NCBI GenBank assembly: GCA_009363875.1
Contig: CM018693.1
Location: forward strand, 107,586,362-107,650,361
DNA from: Mikania micrantha
Taxonomy: Eukaryota; Streptophyta; Magnoliopsida; Asterales; Asteraceae
DNA: 64,000 bases
Reading direction: 5' to 3'
Part shown: piece after piece, positions 23,554 through 37,299 of the stretch
Layout of the letters: the number at the start of each line of letters is the position of its first letter
How positions within the stretch are numbered: position 1 is the stretch's first letter
Position numbers and translations under genes: made by a program
The notes under the pieces: model-generated
Told to the model about the DNA's origin: nothing
Databases searched by the model: none
What the model saw: only the letters and a program-made list of their open reading frames with translations

Positions 23554-26500
23554 TGTGACATTTACGTTTGAAGATTTCGTCATCATTGACGAATTGCACA
23601 TATAATTGTTCTTGAAATCCACATTAATTTCGTAATTGTGATTATTAAGAGTTGATAATATGCGAAAAATCATGAATGTGGGTGAAAACCGTGCGAGAAA
23701 ACGGAGTTCCAGATTCTCCAGAATCGAAAAACGAAGAAAACTTTCGAAGTATTGCAATCCTTGATCCTTGCGGTATGCTAAGACTACATTTAGGGTCCTT
23801 GTGTAGCACCCCGGCCCTCCCGGCCTTATCGGGGGCGCGAACGAGACTAGTCAGGATCGCAATCTCCGGTCTTACAATTGCGAGACCTACATGTCTGGTT
23901 GCATACGTACATCCAAATACTTGGACAAAACAGTTTTATAAAATCAGAGTTGCGGAAGTTAATGTATAAAATTTTGATAAAACAGTTTAAATTCATAAGT
24001 TGCGAAAACGTTTTATACGGTTTTCAAAATAACATAAAGTAATAGTTTTGCGGAAGCGATTTAAGTTGTTTAACATTACACAACAAAACAAAATGATAAT
24101 GTTCTCAAGCCTAAAGCAATATGTAGATGCATGAGACTCCAGCTTAGCATTCTATCCTTGAGTATGTGCCTTAGTTACCTGAGAAAACAAGCGAGTAAAA
24201 AGGTCAACACAAAGGTTGGTGAGAGCACATGTTTTTCATGAGCAATAAACATCAAAATGTTTAAAGTAAATGTTGCGAAATTACATATCGTTACAATGCA
24301 GTATCGATTGATAGCTAGTCAATACAGTTATATTATATGTGGGTTCGTACCGAAACTGACAGTTGTGCCTCCCGCCATGCCCATCACATGACAATGGCAA
24401 AATGTGTTGGTCAATATTTCACCCATTCCGACCTCCAGTCGGGTTGGCCTCCCAGGCGCAATGGGTGGGGCTTATTAGGCCCAAATAGTACTATCCAAGA
24501 TTACCACGCTAGGCGCTCCGCGCTAATAACGGTCTGAGGTGTGTTTATGAGGACTTTTGAGTTTGTGATGTGTGCCACACATCAACATATAGTGATAAAT
24601 CATGTCTATACGTAATCAAAATCAGTTGTTATATCAAAAACAGTTTATCACGCGATGTTTTCTCCTCCAAAGGTAGAAAAGATAAAAAGGGGTCGTGAAC
24701 TCACCTGATAAAGCAGTTCCGGTTTGTATGTGCTCGCGACTTGCGAATGCTAGCACCTGCTAGTATGCACCTATAACCATATAGGTGTGAGTATGTGTTT
24801 GGTGGTGTTTTGTATCCCATACAACTCCAAGTGTCGGTGTGCTCAACCGAGTGTGTGCGTGTTGACTTGTATTGACTCGACGAATTGTTGGTGACACTTT
24901 TGTTGTGTTAAGTTTGATTATGTGTCTTAATGCAAATAAGACACCAACGTGCATCCAATTACTCTAATCATGATGTTTTCACATAGGTTATGTTTCAAAA
25001 ATCATAACGTTTCCGTTTCGGAAAAGTTTCTATGTTTGGAAAGTTTCTATTTTTGAAAGTATAGTTATGAAATCCCATTTCGTAAAACTAATAACTCTAG
25101 TATGTTTGTAAAAACACGTTTAAACACTTGAAACATATTGTTTGCGCATAAATCGCCGTTTATGGCGTTTGCCCCAAATAAAGTTGCCTAAAATAGTAAG
25201 TATCCGTTTAAATATCCGTTTTCAAAAATCAAAGTTTCCAATATGCTTAGAAATCATTCTTAAACATATTTCAAGGATCACAAATTACCAAAATACGTTA
25301 AAACATCAAAACCCCTCTTTTGATTTCAAAAAGTTTCCATTTATAGTAAGTTCTACAAAAAGCATGTTTTTCACCAAATCAAATACCCAAATGTGTTTCT
25401 AAACACTTCAATATGCAAATGACAACATCTAGACCTGTCTAACATGTCTAGATCATCACATATCCATCACCTGCAACATAAAAGTTTCCTTTTATGGCAA
25501 GTATGTTAAAATCAACATGACATCCTATCAAAACTCAATCCAAACACTTATCTACTCTAAAATCAGTAGATCTATACCAAATAACACATCAAATCACCAG
25601 CAAATTCATGTACACTAGCCACATGGAGTTGCATGTGGGTGGATGTTCATGCACATGGATTTTTACCCATTGCATGTTCGATCTAATACTAGATAAGCTC
25701 ATAAAACTACCTTAGATGCCAAGATCCACTAAGGATAGCTGCTGATGATGAAGATCTAGTGGTTGATGGTAGTTTCTAGCTCCTTTGTTCCTCCTCCAAG
25801 CTTCAAGAACTTCCAAAATCACCAAAGGATAAAGGAGATGGCTTCAATGTTGTTACCAGGGCTTTGGGAGCTAGTGACAGAAGGTTTGGGTCTAGAATAG
25901 AGGAAGAAATCAGTGGAAATATGAGAGAAACCGAGTGAAAATAATTTGGGGATGTATTTATAAGGTTTTGAGTTCTGGAACTCGTCACGTACCGCCAAGG
26001 TCGATCGTGCACGGCCTTGGCATACCGACAAGGATTTCGGGATTCAAATTCCCGCTCCTTCTACGCGTACCGCCAAGTTCTTCGCCGAGGACTTTCGGCG
26101 TACCGCGAAGACACAAATTTTCAGTTTTTCGATTTCGTTGATTCGATTTCGTTCGTGTTCGATTCCTAACATTTATCCTAAACATGTAATACATGTTAAG
26201 CACATAATCATATAATAACATATAAGATTGTTTGATTACTAATTGTTCACCAATGTTCGTGAGACTCGTGTGTGTTCGACAATTCCACGAATTATCTTTG
26301 ATAGTTTGTGTTCGTCGTTACGAACTGTTTGCATGCATGATTAAACATAATCAACATGTAATGCACAATCCAATAATTCCCCGAATTATTGTTTTGTGTT
26401 TATATTTGTGTTTGCCACACTTGGTTTCCAAAACCAATGTGCAATGTACGATTCGATAGTTCCTCAAATTATCGTTTCGCAGTTGTTTGTGTTTGACCCA

Positions 26501-28431
26501 TCTAATTAAACATAATTAAATGAAATGTAACAAGTATGAATATGAAATACATAGAGTGTGAGAGATGCAATTTACCTGAAATTGCCGGGTGTCACACCTT
26601 GGTGGTACGCGAGGAGTCCAAAATATCTTTTGGACTCCAGATTCTTTCGCGGTATGCCAAGCCCCATTTTGCCCTCCTTGGTGGTACGCGACGACTATGG
26701 CGGTGTAAATTTCAGATTTATGAATCGGTTTCATGAAAGAATGTTTCCATTTCTTATTATCTCAAACCTACACTTCTACCAGACAAAAACTCCGACCTTT
26801 GGACCATCTAAATCTCAGTTTCAAGCCATCAAAACCTATGGATCGCACCAGGGAACAAATCTAAAAGTCCAGATCATCGTTTGTGTCCAAGAAATCCGTC
26901 CAATTAGGTAACGACTCGTTTCATCCTACTAGTTTGATAATGGTTTGATTAGATCTTATTTTTGAACGTAATGCAATAGTTAGGATTGTTTATTATTGCC
27001 TAGATGATGGCTAGGAATGGTTATAAATGAAGAACTTGATGTGTTAACGGTTAAATCCTTGTTTTGATCTGTTGTAATGCTCGATTATCATTAAACTATA
27101 TCTTAGATTATAGTGGTTTAAACCATTTGATTGTAACAATGCTTGTGATTGTTTTGATCATTCCTTGAAATGATAGGTTAAATCCAAGTGTTTTATTTTA
27201 ATCACAATCATTAAGATAATTATTGGAATAACGATTTGATGATTATGATAAACAGTCAGATTATTACTTTGAGCATGGTTATTAAACCTATTCCAATATT
27301 ACATTATTATGTTTCACGATATCTGGGTAATTAGTAGCAAGGATTGACCATTCCTAAGACATAAACCCATCTATAAAATGTGTCCGTAATATAATCAACA
27401 ACGATATCTAATTGGTTAATCTGAGAACATTCTGATTAATCTAAGGAGTCATCAACTTTATATTAGGAACCTGAATCAGTATAGGTTCCTACATTATCAT
27501 ACATTTTAGGATATTACATTAAAACAACGAAATAAATACTTAATATCAGTTTGATGAATTTCGATGCAATGTCTTTAACATTGAACGTTCAAAAAGATCT
27601 AATCTACTGTCTTTGAAACCTCAGGTGAGTTTCGTACAACCCCTTTTATATTTAATGTTTTACAAACATCGGGGTATTTCTGTGAAACCATTTCTTGAAC
27701 ATATGATATGTATCACTGTTATCTGTGTGATTTCATGTGACTTTTGTAAGATTTCATGGGATTTTGCCGTTAGCTCGTTATCACATTATCGAAAAAGTCC
27801 TCATCTCTCGAAACTGTATCTAGTGAACCCATGTGGGGCCGAACAGAAATCAATGATAGTACTATCGGCTGACAACCCATTCACTGGGAGGTTTGCTTCT
27901 CCCCTTATGCGAATGTTTGTTACATGTTTTTGATATATCCTCTTAATGTTAGTGATAGACATTAAGATAATGAGGCATCAAGATATTTACCGACGGGTAG
28001 TATCTTCGTAAAACATAGATGTATCCGAAAGGAACTAGATATGGGTCCCATGGTTATCTTAAACACTGTGTATCGAAAGCTTGCATATCATATCATATTG
28101 TTTAATTTAAACATTACGAACTCACCAGCTTTGTGCTGACTTTTCGAACTCAAACCTTTTTGCGGGTAGACAGTGACCGCCGACGAGGTTGCACATTTAA
28201 GCACTTGTAACTAAATAATTTGGTTTGTATAATAAGTTTAGTTTGTAAACTGTAACCGTGGTTGTGATAACGATACCCTTGTAACATATTATCTGTAAGT
28301 TAATCTGTGTGTTGTGATACCAGATCAAATAAGTTGCACCCCACCTCTGAGACATCACCACTATGTTGCCGCGACCTTCCGAGTGTATTCAGTAGCATCA
28401 TCAACAGGTGACGAGAGGTGGGGTTGTGACA
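23554..28431 (+). mobile_element. Solo LTR, split by another solo LTR (TSD GTATA)
   Basis: It starts TGTGACATTTACG and ends GGTTGTGACA, with a perfect GTATA duplication at 23549-23553 and 28432-28436. Without its nested insertion it is about 2,080 bases and has no coding sequence. Several CTTGG(T/C)GGTACGC boxes lie at about 23765-23801 and 26601-26695. The module GAACTCACC...GCTGACTTTT is at about 28118-28160, giving plus orientation. Confidence 0.9.
23802..26596 (-). mobile_element. Solo LTR nested in a solo LTR (TSD CCTTG)
   Basis: It is 2,795 bases, with plus-strand ends TGTAGCACC and GGGTGTCACA, and a perfect CCTTG duplication at 23797-23801 and 26597-26601. It is in minus orientation: read that way it has CTTGGCGGTACG boxes (26110-25985), a TATA-like box (TTATAAATAC near 25960) and the CTCACCAACCT...TGTTGACC...CTCAGGTAAC module (about 24226-24172). 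No internal coding region was found. It inserted in one of the host LTR's own GGTACGC boxes. Confidence 0.9.
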
Positions 28432-29356
28432 GTATACATGTTGATCCTTCAAAAATTCAGGCCATTATGAAATGGAGTCAACCCAAAACTCCAACCGAGG
28501 TTAGAAATTTTCTTCGTTTAGCCAGTTATTACAGGAGGTTTATTCAAGACTTTGCTAATATTGCTACATCTTTGACTAATCTTACAAGGAAGAATACCAA
28601 GTTTGTGTGTGGTGATGAACAAGAAAAGGAGTTTCAAGAGTTAAAGACAAGACTAACACAAGTACCGGTGCTGACATTACTGAATGGACTCGATGATCTT
28701 GTGGTCTATTCGGATGCATCTTATGTTGGTCTTGGGTGATTTTTGATGCGAAGAGGGAAAGTAATTGCTTATGCTTCATGCCATTTGAATTTTTATGAAG
28801 TTAACTATCCCGTTCATGATTTGGAGATTACGACGATTGTTTTTGCATTAATGATATGGCGACATTATATATATGGGCTGAAGTGCACTATTTACACTTA
28901 CCACAAGAGTTTGAAATATTTCTTCACACAAAAGGAATTAAATATGAGGCATAGACGTTTGATGAGTTACTCAAAGACTACGACTATGAAATCCTCTATC
29001 ACCCAGGGAAAAAAAATGTAGTGATGGATGCTTTAAGTAGGAAGGAGTAACCTTTACGCATTTGGGTGAAGGCAATGAAAGTCATGGTGACTTCTGATAT
29101 GGTGAATCAAATTAAAACTGCTCAAAGGGAGGCTTTAAAGGAGGAAAACTGGAAACGGTATAGAATCAAGGGGTTGGCGCATAAATTGAATGAGGAAAGT
29201 TGGGGTTTAAAGACAAGGTGGGGTTGTGTGTGGATACCTCCCACTTGTCCTTTAAAGACCGCTTTATTGGAGGAATCTCATAAGTCAAAGTATTCGATTC
29301 GCCAGGGGGCACGAAGATGTAACGTGAGTTGCTGGTTAACTATTGGTGGCCGGTAA
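28432..29356 (+). pseudogene. RT end and RNase H of the gypsy relic
   Basis: This resumes the RT with HVDPSKIQAI, followed by the RNase H signature YSDASYVGLG, RHYIYGLKC and QKELNMRHRR, then the start of the integrase zinc region. Stops occur near 28737 and 29048, and there is a frameshift near 28960. It ends at WWP, where a MITE has inserted. Confidence 0.85.
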
Positions 29357-29970
29357 AAGGGGTGTTCACGAGCCGAGCCGAGCCAATCCAGGGGTCAGCT
29401 CAGACTCGGCTCGGATAGTAAAGCGAGCCTGAAATCTTGGCTCGGACTGGGTTCGTTTTTAACCAAGATGGCTCGGCTCGGCTCGTTTTTGGCTCGGTTT
29501 TTACATAAGTAATTTAATATTTAAATTGCATTCACTTCAACTCGGCTCGGTTCGTTTTTGGCTCGGCTTTTACATAAGAGAAGAGTCGTGAAGCAATTAG
29601 GAATTAATGAAACACGTGAAAATTGAGATTCATTTCGTATTTCCGTCCTCTTTTCATCCATTTTTTTATTTTTATTTTTTAACATAATTACAAAATGACA
29701 CCAAAGTATTATATTAGTAAAAGTAACCCTATAATTATATATTTTAGTATAACATGTTGTACAAACGAGCCGAGCCACAAGCAGAGCATACGAGCCGAGC
29801 AACGAGTGAGCTACGAGTCGAGCCAACCCTGGTTTGGACTCGGCTTGGTTACAAAACGAGCTAGCTTGGTTCGGCTCGGTTACAAACGAGCTTTATTCAA
29901 GCCGAGCTTTGAGCTTTTTCCGAACAAGCTACGAGCCGAATCCAAGCTTCGAGCTTTTTGGACAGCCCTA
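29357..29970. mobile_element. hAT-type MITE rich in GAGCCGAGC
   Basis: This 614-base non-coding element interrupts the integrase region. Its terminal inverted repeats are imperfect: AAGGGGTGTTC at the left, TAGGGCTGTCC on the other strand at the right. An 8-bp target duplication with one mismatch (GCCGGTAA at 29349-29356, GCCGGGAA at 29971-29978) fits hAT elements. CGAGCCGAGC-like repeats lie near both ends. Confidence 0.8.
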
Positions 29971-29985
29971 GCCGGGAATGAAACG

Positions 29986-31888
29986 TGTAACACCTCGTTT
30001 TAAGAAAATAAATAAAAAAAATTAATTTATAATTAAAATATTATTACTAGAAAATATAATGATTGAAATGGTCATTTAAGTTATAAGGTATCATCTAATA
30101 AATCAAACAGTGTTATTTATAAAATATGATTATTCTAGAATAAAAGAATATAAACGAGCATTTAAAATTTGTAACATTCGTTTAAATGAATTCGTAAGAT
30201 GAAACAATTATAAAATTAACCAGTGTCTAAACAATCGTTAAGTTAGCCAAAATTCGGTAAAATAATAATAATAATAATGAAAACAACAACAACAACAATA
30301 ATAAAATATATTATATTGGATCTTGATCCGTTTTTAACAAAACTTAGGCCGAAACGTAGGGAAAAATAAGCAGGTCCTACCCATATATTTATAATTTTAT
30401 AAATCATAATATATTAGAAATTATAAGAGAAACAAAATTTGAGCTAAATTAATTATAATAATATAGTAATAAAAATTATAATAAAAATAATTATGTGCAT
30501 ATATATGTAAAGTGCCCGTATGATGTGGTGCAAAGCTAAAAGTAAATATATAACAAATAAAATGATCCATATTTCGAAGATTATAAACCTACATAGCATG
30601 TCGGTATATTAATCTCTATAAATTGAGAAACCTCTTGCATAAGTTCATTTCGTAGTCAACATTCTCCGCATACAAGTTGGTACACAATTAGGTGCGTATG
30701 TCAGTTTATTAGTTTAAATTTTAAGTTTAAGATTTTGTGTATTATTAACTTATAGGGGTAAGTTTAAGATCCGATTCCATAGTTGTACAAATATGGTGTT
30801 GAACTTATGATATGTTTTAGGAACATAAAACAAACGCACCCGAAATCATCCTTGCAAATAGCTATAAGGATAGATTAAGCCGAAATACTGCCCAATTTAT
30901 ATTGAGAAGTTGTAAGTTGTTACCCAGCCAACCAAGAATCCAGGTGAATACATTTAACTTGTTTTTAAATAAATGAATTTTTATGAGCATGCTATGTTTA
31001 AACTTTGACGCATAAAGGGATACTACGTGACCAGCATTTAGGCTATTAGTATACGTAGGATTTGCAAATTGTATCCGCATATGGGTGAAATTCACATACG
31101 TGGCTGGTACAGGTGGGCTGGAAGATTAAACGTAAGACGCACTCCGCACGCAAACTAACCATTGACCAGTTGTGGGCTGGAGGGAACAAAACGTAAGACG
31201 TGCTGCACTATAGTTCCTAACCAGTGGCAGTTATAAACCAGTGTATGAAGTAGTTGTATTGATCAGTGAAATAACCTGTTAAATGTGTAGTATTGCCACT
31301 ATTAATTATGGTTAAAGGACCGAACATCCTGTGCTTACATATCGAGTCTGTTATTTGTATTCACCAACATTATGTTGACGTTTTATTTTCAAAAACTCTT
31401 CAGGTAATAATGAAATGTAAAAGAGAAGCAAGATTAGAGATTCTTGGCCTATGATGCCTTGAATAGAATCTTGTGGTGAGACCATGGAGCTATTGGAACT
31501 ATGACTTAAAATCATGTATAAACTGGATATTATTAAATGATTTGAAATTATGTGTTTGTGGAAATCCGATTTACAATAATATGAAATGATGGTGCTCATA
31601 CCTAAGAGTATGAAGCTTTATGAAATCCTGAAAAGTTATTTTGAAAAATTATTAACAAACGATGAAAATGTGGTTTTTTCATACCCACGCTTATGAACTA
31701 TTTATAAATTATGAAAAACGGTTTCACATCCATGCATGTGAATCATTTGTAAACTTATGAAATTCATTAAACAATGCTTCTGCTAAAACATATAAAAAAA
31801 AGAATAATAAACTCTGACCAAGACCATATTTATCCATGAAACCAATCGGGTCACAGTGCCCGGGTTGCCGAGAGCCTTGGGTGTCGCA
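29986..31888 (+). mobile_element. Solo LTR (TSD AAACG)
   Basis: It is 1,903 bases, starts TGTAACACCTCG, ends GGGTGTCGCA, and has a perfect AAACG duplication (29981-29985 and 31889-31893). A TATA-like TATAAATT lies near 30615 and the leader module TTCACCAAC...TGTTGACG...TTCAGGTAA at 31359-31408. The body is very AT-rich with AAT/AAC microsatellites near 30264-30302. There is no coding sequence. Confidence 0.9.
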
Positions 31889-32990
31889 AAACGGGATATT
31901 GTCAAGTATTACAACCTCTAAAGATATCAATGTGGAAATGGGAACATTTTACGATGGACCTAATCACGAACCTTCCTAAAACTAGGAAGGGCTATGATAC
32001 GATATGGGTCGTCATGGATCGGTTATCAAAGAGTGCTCACTTTATACCGATCAAGGAGACGTATTCTTCCAAGAAGATGGCCGAAATTTATGTAAGAGAG
32101 GCAATGTCTCGACATGGAGTTTCCGGTGACTATTGTGTCTGATCGAGACACTCGGTTCACTTCTAGTTTCTAGAAGAACTTTTAGGAGGAATTGGGTACA
32201 AAGTTACTATTAAGCACGGCGTATCATCCTCAAACGGATGGTCAAAGTGAGAGAACCATTCAAACACTTGGGGACATGTTACGGGCATGCATCATTGATT
32301 TTTGAGGAAGTTGGGATGATTACTTACCATTGGCAGAGTTTTCTTACAATAATAGTTATCATTCCGGTTCCTTTTGAGGTTTTGTATGGAAGAAAATATA
32401 GAACTCCCGTGTGTTGGGGAAGAAGTGGTACCGAGAGAACTTGCCAGCAAAAAGGTAGTAAAGGTGAGGAATGAAAGAATCGATCACATACGGGCTCATT
32501 TAAAGGTGACAAAAGACCGTCAGAAATCGTATGCGGATAAACGGTGGATATCGATCGAATACCAAGTGGTAGACTTTGTGTTGCTAAAGGTTTCTCCTTG
32601 GAAAGGGTTGATTCGTTTTCGAAAGCGCAAGAAGCTTAGTCCACAGTTTAGTGGACCATTCAAAACTATAGCTTGGATTGGCGAGGCTACCTATCGCTTA
32701 GAGCTACCGGAGGAGTTGAGTGGGACTTATAATACATTCCACGTATCTTATCTGCGAAAGTGCTTCGTAGATGAATCGGCTTATGTGCCATTGGAGGATT
32801 TGGTGATTGATGATAAACTCAATTATATTGAGAAACCGGTGGCTATCTTGGATAAGAAAGTCAAGAAGCTTAGGTATAAGAAGATTAATCAAGTGAGGTT
32901 TCAATGGAAGAACTGGTGCGGTTCTGATGCTACATAGGAGTCGGAAGATGAAATGCGGAAATTTAATCCTTTTCTTTTTTAGGTGTAATG
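31889..32990 (+). pseudogene. Integrase and chromodomain of the gypsy relic
   Basis: This resumes with KRDIV, then jumps to WKWEHFTMD, so most of the integrase zinc region is missing. The core follows in pieces: VMDRLSKSAHF, a DRDTRFTS segment and TAYHPQTDGQSERT, which carries the catalytic Glu. The C-terminal part (32460-32990) includes SYADKR, LKVSPWKG and FHVSYLRKC and a chromodomain-like tail. There are several stops and a frameshift. A TAG at 32935-32937 replaces a conserved Trp codon. Confidence 0.85.
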
Positions 32991-33013
32991 AGGTTCCGGG
33001 ACGAAACCTTTGT

Positions 33014-33026
33014 AAGGAGGGGAGAA
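33014..33026 (+). promoter_or_regulatory. Polypurine tract of the gypsy relic
   Basis: AAGGAGGGGAGAA lies two bases before an LTR starting TGTAACGACC. Just upstream, GGGACGAAACC parallels GGGACGAAATT before the PPT of the intact Tekay element. Confidence 0.85.
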
Positions 33027-33028
33027 CT

Positions 33029-36000
33029 TGTAACGACCCATTTTGGGTAATTATTATAAATAAAATATAAGTGGTGTATAATTATGTTTTATTTATATTG
33101 ATGGATGTTTTATAAGTTCTAATTATATTAAATATTATTTGATGAGTTATTTAAAAATATTTGATTAAAATATAACCATATGGTGGGTGTTAACTAATTT
33201 AACAAAGTTAGTTATAACTAGTTAGTTTTAACTAATAAATTGGAGGGCTGAAATTGTAATTAGTTGAAAGTTCAATTAAATGAGGGTAAAAAAATGAAGT
33301 TGGTCAAAATCAGTCAATGACTGACTTGGGGGTGGGGATCAACGAGCAGGGAAAAAGAGAGCCAAGGAGAAAACTCAAGAATTGCAAAGATTGATCAAAT
33401 TGGTGACTGGTTTGTGATCTAACCTTGAATGCAAGAGTAAACTTGGGTTCTCCATGCATCAAACTACATTTAGGTAAGAATTTTTGGGTAATTTATTGAT
33501 TTTCATGGGTCTCTAATAGGGTGTGGGTTTGATGGATGAAATCAAAATTTTGGAAGTTTAGATGTTATCATATGTTGTTATTCATAGTGATAATCATCTG
33601 GAGACAACATTTTGATCATTTCATGGAGTTTGATGAAGTTGATTGAATTGGATATTTTGTAAGATTCATGAGGAAGATGAATTAGAGTGTTAAAATGGGG
33701 GGGTGATCCTAGTAGATGGTAATATGCTAATTTCTAACAACTGAAAATTATAAAACATTGGTGAATTGTGGTGGTTGTTGAATTTGGATTATTAGAAACA
33801 TAAATGGGGGATTGATGGGGTTTAGAAGTAATTGAAATATGTAGGTGAAATTTCAGCACACAAGTTGTTTGATGACATGTCAACAACTTAAATTTTTTAC
33901 CTAAGAATGGGTTTAAATGAAAGGGTGAGAGTAATTGGTTACTATGATCATAAAAGATGAAAATTTTGTAATTAGGAGTTCATATGACTATAATCTAGGT
34001 GTAATCGGTGATAATGGGTTATGGGGGTGTAATTTGACTAGTTATAGTCAAATCTTGTATTAAACCTTTTAGTTGTGATAATAGGAAACGATAGTGGAAC
34101 TAAACGACCCGAAAAGGAGATTTTAGCAGTGGATAACTTGTCTGGACAAGGTAAGTCACCAACCCACTATACTTGCTATGTTAAATGGTTTTATGCATAT
34201 ATGTGAATATAATATATAGATGTATGTGGAATATACATTAATTGTTGACTTGGTGATTTGTTGAATGTTTGAATTCATGATTCTCAATAGCAAGGAATGG
34301 GTGATTAATTTGCTTAGTTGTTATTGACTTTGAAAGATTCACAAATGGTGTGAACCTTCAATTGAATTTGGTGTTGAATTTTGGTGTGGTGATTTACAAG
34401 TTTACATAGCATAGTGATTTTTGTATGAATGGGCGTATATGTAGAAATTGATTGTCAATAATGTGCAATAAATTTATTGTAGAAATTTTCGGGATCAATG
34501 ATTGTTGTCCCAACCATTCTTTTAGTCCCAAGCCTGCTAAAGAAAGGGATACTCGTCAAATTACGACTCCGAATAGTGAATATTGAAATCTTTTTTTGTA
34601 AGTAAAAGTTTTTGAGTCGACTATAAACTATTCATCTTGCTTGGAACCGTCGTGTTATATATTGCTTGGTTAATGTTGATTGGTTTTTGGTTTACATGTG
34701 TGGGGGTGGAATTAAAATAATTCACAAGAGGTGTGAATTTATAAGTTAAGGTTGATTTTAATTGGTGTTTGAATCACAAGTTGTGTAATCATTAAAACTA
34801 GATTATTCACAAGGTGTGTGAATATCCTAATTTTGGTGAAATTACGTTTAGTAAATCACAAGTGGTGTGATTTTGCTTAACTTGAGGAATCTTTGGTGTA
34901 AAAAGATTTCTTTGATGTTTTGGGTGAAAACGACCAGTTAGTAAATCGTTGTTGTTGTGACTATTATTGTTATCAAAATGTGATATTAGTTTGATAATTA
35001 TGTTCATATGGTGTTATGAAAGGTTTATGGGGTTATTAGAATGGTCGGAAACGATCGGGAACGAAAACGGGGCTTCGGATGGTTAAAACTGCACAAAACA
35101 GGAAAAATCCTGCACCTAATGTGCAGATGGCCGTAATCTACAGCCAGGGGCTGTAAGCTACGGCCCTGGGAAGCTGAACAAATGGGTTACTGATGTGCGC
35201 AAAGTAGTTTAATTAAAACTAATCAAAATCAAAACTAACCTAGACACTAAGTAATGCTCTAGACTCTCTAAATTAAACCACCAACAGGCAAGTGAACATA
35301 TCAAAAGTAGTACAGAAAAGTAAGTCTGGATATCGAATCCACAGACTTCTACATAAAGTGCAAAACAGACTCAAGGACTTATCTATACAAATTTACTTAA
35401 CTTAAAATAATTGTTTGAAGGGGGGTTTTGTTACTAATTAATTAAACTAAATTATTAACCTAGATAAACCGGATTAAGACTCAATAAGGAAAATTCAACA
35501 AAAAGTCACGAATGATGAAACGACTACCTAGGGTTTACTTTATACATGTCTAATGTGTTATGGATTGATTATGGAACTTATTGTGGAACCGGGATCTTTG
35601 AATTTTAACTCATAAACAAATTAGAGTATATTTAACCTTTCTCAAAGATTTCAACTAAAGTGTCAACAAGTCTTTTAAATACCGGTTTAGGTTAATTACT
35701 CTCACAAGTTAACCAACCCATCAATGATATATCCTAAAGACCATCTACCTCACGGAAATGAAAATCTCAATACACAAACATGCAAAGGATAATAAGAAAA
35801 ATCATCTTGGATTTAGCATACAAGAATATGTTCAATTGACCTAATCCTAGCCTTTTCACAAAGACTTTAACTAGTTATTGAACAGTCAAGACATACTAAC
35901 AAACCCTCACCTCACAGCTTTTGGTTTTGGTTAAACATTTAATTTATTTATGACCAAATCATCATTCCTATGAATCACTACATCTAGTAATCCATCCACA

Positions 36001-37298
36001 AATCAAGAACACCAAGTAATTGACCTAGCATGCACCTATTATACGAAAGACATTCGCCAAAGCACACGAGGAATCGATAAACCAAATTACAAACAATATA
36101 AACATTCATACACATCCAAGAATCCCAACCAAATCGTCATATCATTGAAAAAACACAAACTTGTTCCACAATCAATCCTCACAATCATTAAACATGCATA
36201 TTATAAAACCCTAGGTGGTCTAAAAGGTTTAGCCACAAATCATCATGAATAAACAAAAAGAAATAGTGTATAAATCAATATCAAACATCATTCAAATGTA
36301 TAGAACACATAGAAAACCGAAACCGATCGTTGTACACCCTTCGAATCTCAATCCTAGGGCTTTCGAATGAAAGATCTCGCCTTACTTGTCGTTTACAGCT
36401 TCTTGGTCGCCTCCTAATCTCGTCTCCAGTCGTCAGTAACCCTAGAAATCAAGTCCCCAGCCGTTTTAATTAGTTAAACTCAAAATTCTGAGTTTTTCTC
36501 CTCGTCGCGACCATCATAGAATCCATAACGCTATGCGACGGGTCTCGCTACCCGGCAAAAGAGTCGGGTCAACCCGCAATCATTAAACATGGGCAGACAC
36601 GTAATTTTCACCTGTCGCGCTACGCGACAAGGTTTCAGATACCCTTCGCGCTACGCGAGGACACCCAAAATCCAGATTTTTCTTTCTTTGTTCTTAGGTC
36701 CGTTCTCGTCCACCTGGAAGCTCGTTTTCTTGATCTTTTGTACCATAATAACACGTTTACTACCTGCAAGCATCAAATCATGGAAATGTGAAGAACCAGC
36801 TTAAATCGACTCAAAAACTGAATAAAAATGTACAGAAATTAAACAAAAATAAATAGAAAAACAGATGTGTTTCACAACACATCAGTTACGACCAGAACCC
36901 TCGGGTTACGGCCTGGTTACGGCCCGGGTTACGGCATGGACCAAAATTTGATTTTTTTTAACCTTTTTAAATTGGGGAAACATTAGTGGTGATCTTACTT
37001 AGTTCTAATGAACTAATGGGGAAATAAATGTGATGTTTACAGATGAACGGAAAGGGTAAAGACGTATGTGATCGGATAGCTGGCAAGGACTCGTGTCAAA
37101 CACATCTTTGGTTGAAAACTTCAAACTTTTGAAATGTTTAAGATGTTTTGTAGTTACAAACATTTGTAAATGGTTTAGATGAAACGTTGGGTTATTTTGA
37201 GTGTTTAAAACATATGTTTTAATTTCTAAAAACCTGGGACCAAACTCTGTTGTTGTTTGAAAACATGTGTCTAATGTGTGTGGGTTTAGAGGCTTACA
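33029..37298 (+). repeat. 3' LTR of the gypsy relic, split by a solo LTR
   Basis: It starts TGTAACGACCCATTTTGGG and ends GAGGCTTACA. Without the insertion it is about 2,570 bases. It has repeated inverted words of the TTCACAAG-N-GGTGTGAA type (about 34715-34880). The hairpin TTAGTTC-TAAT-GAACTAA is at 36999-37016, followed by TGTTTACAGATGAACG. A second copy of this family is at 48404-56526. It does not match the relic's 5' LTR. Confidence 0.85.
35191..36884 (-). mobile_element. Solo LTR, Athila/Ogre-like (TSD GTTAC)
   Basis: It is 1,694 bases, TGATGTGCGC...AACACATCA, with a perfect GTTAC duplication (35186-35190 and 36885-36889). Its reverse complement matches the LTR end at about 62740-62985, which is followed by a TGGCGCC-type PBS. 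It carries CG-rich inverted words such as GTCGCG-CTA-CGCGAC near 36619-36629. There is no internal coding sequence. Confidence 0.88.
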
Positions 37299-37299
37299 T

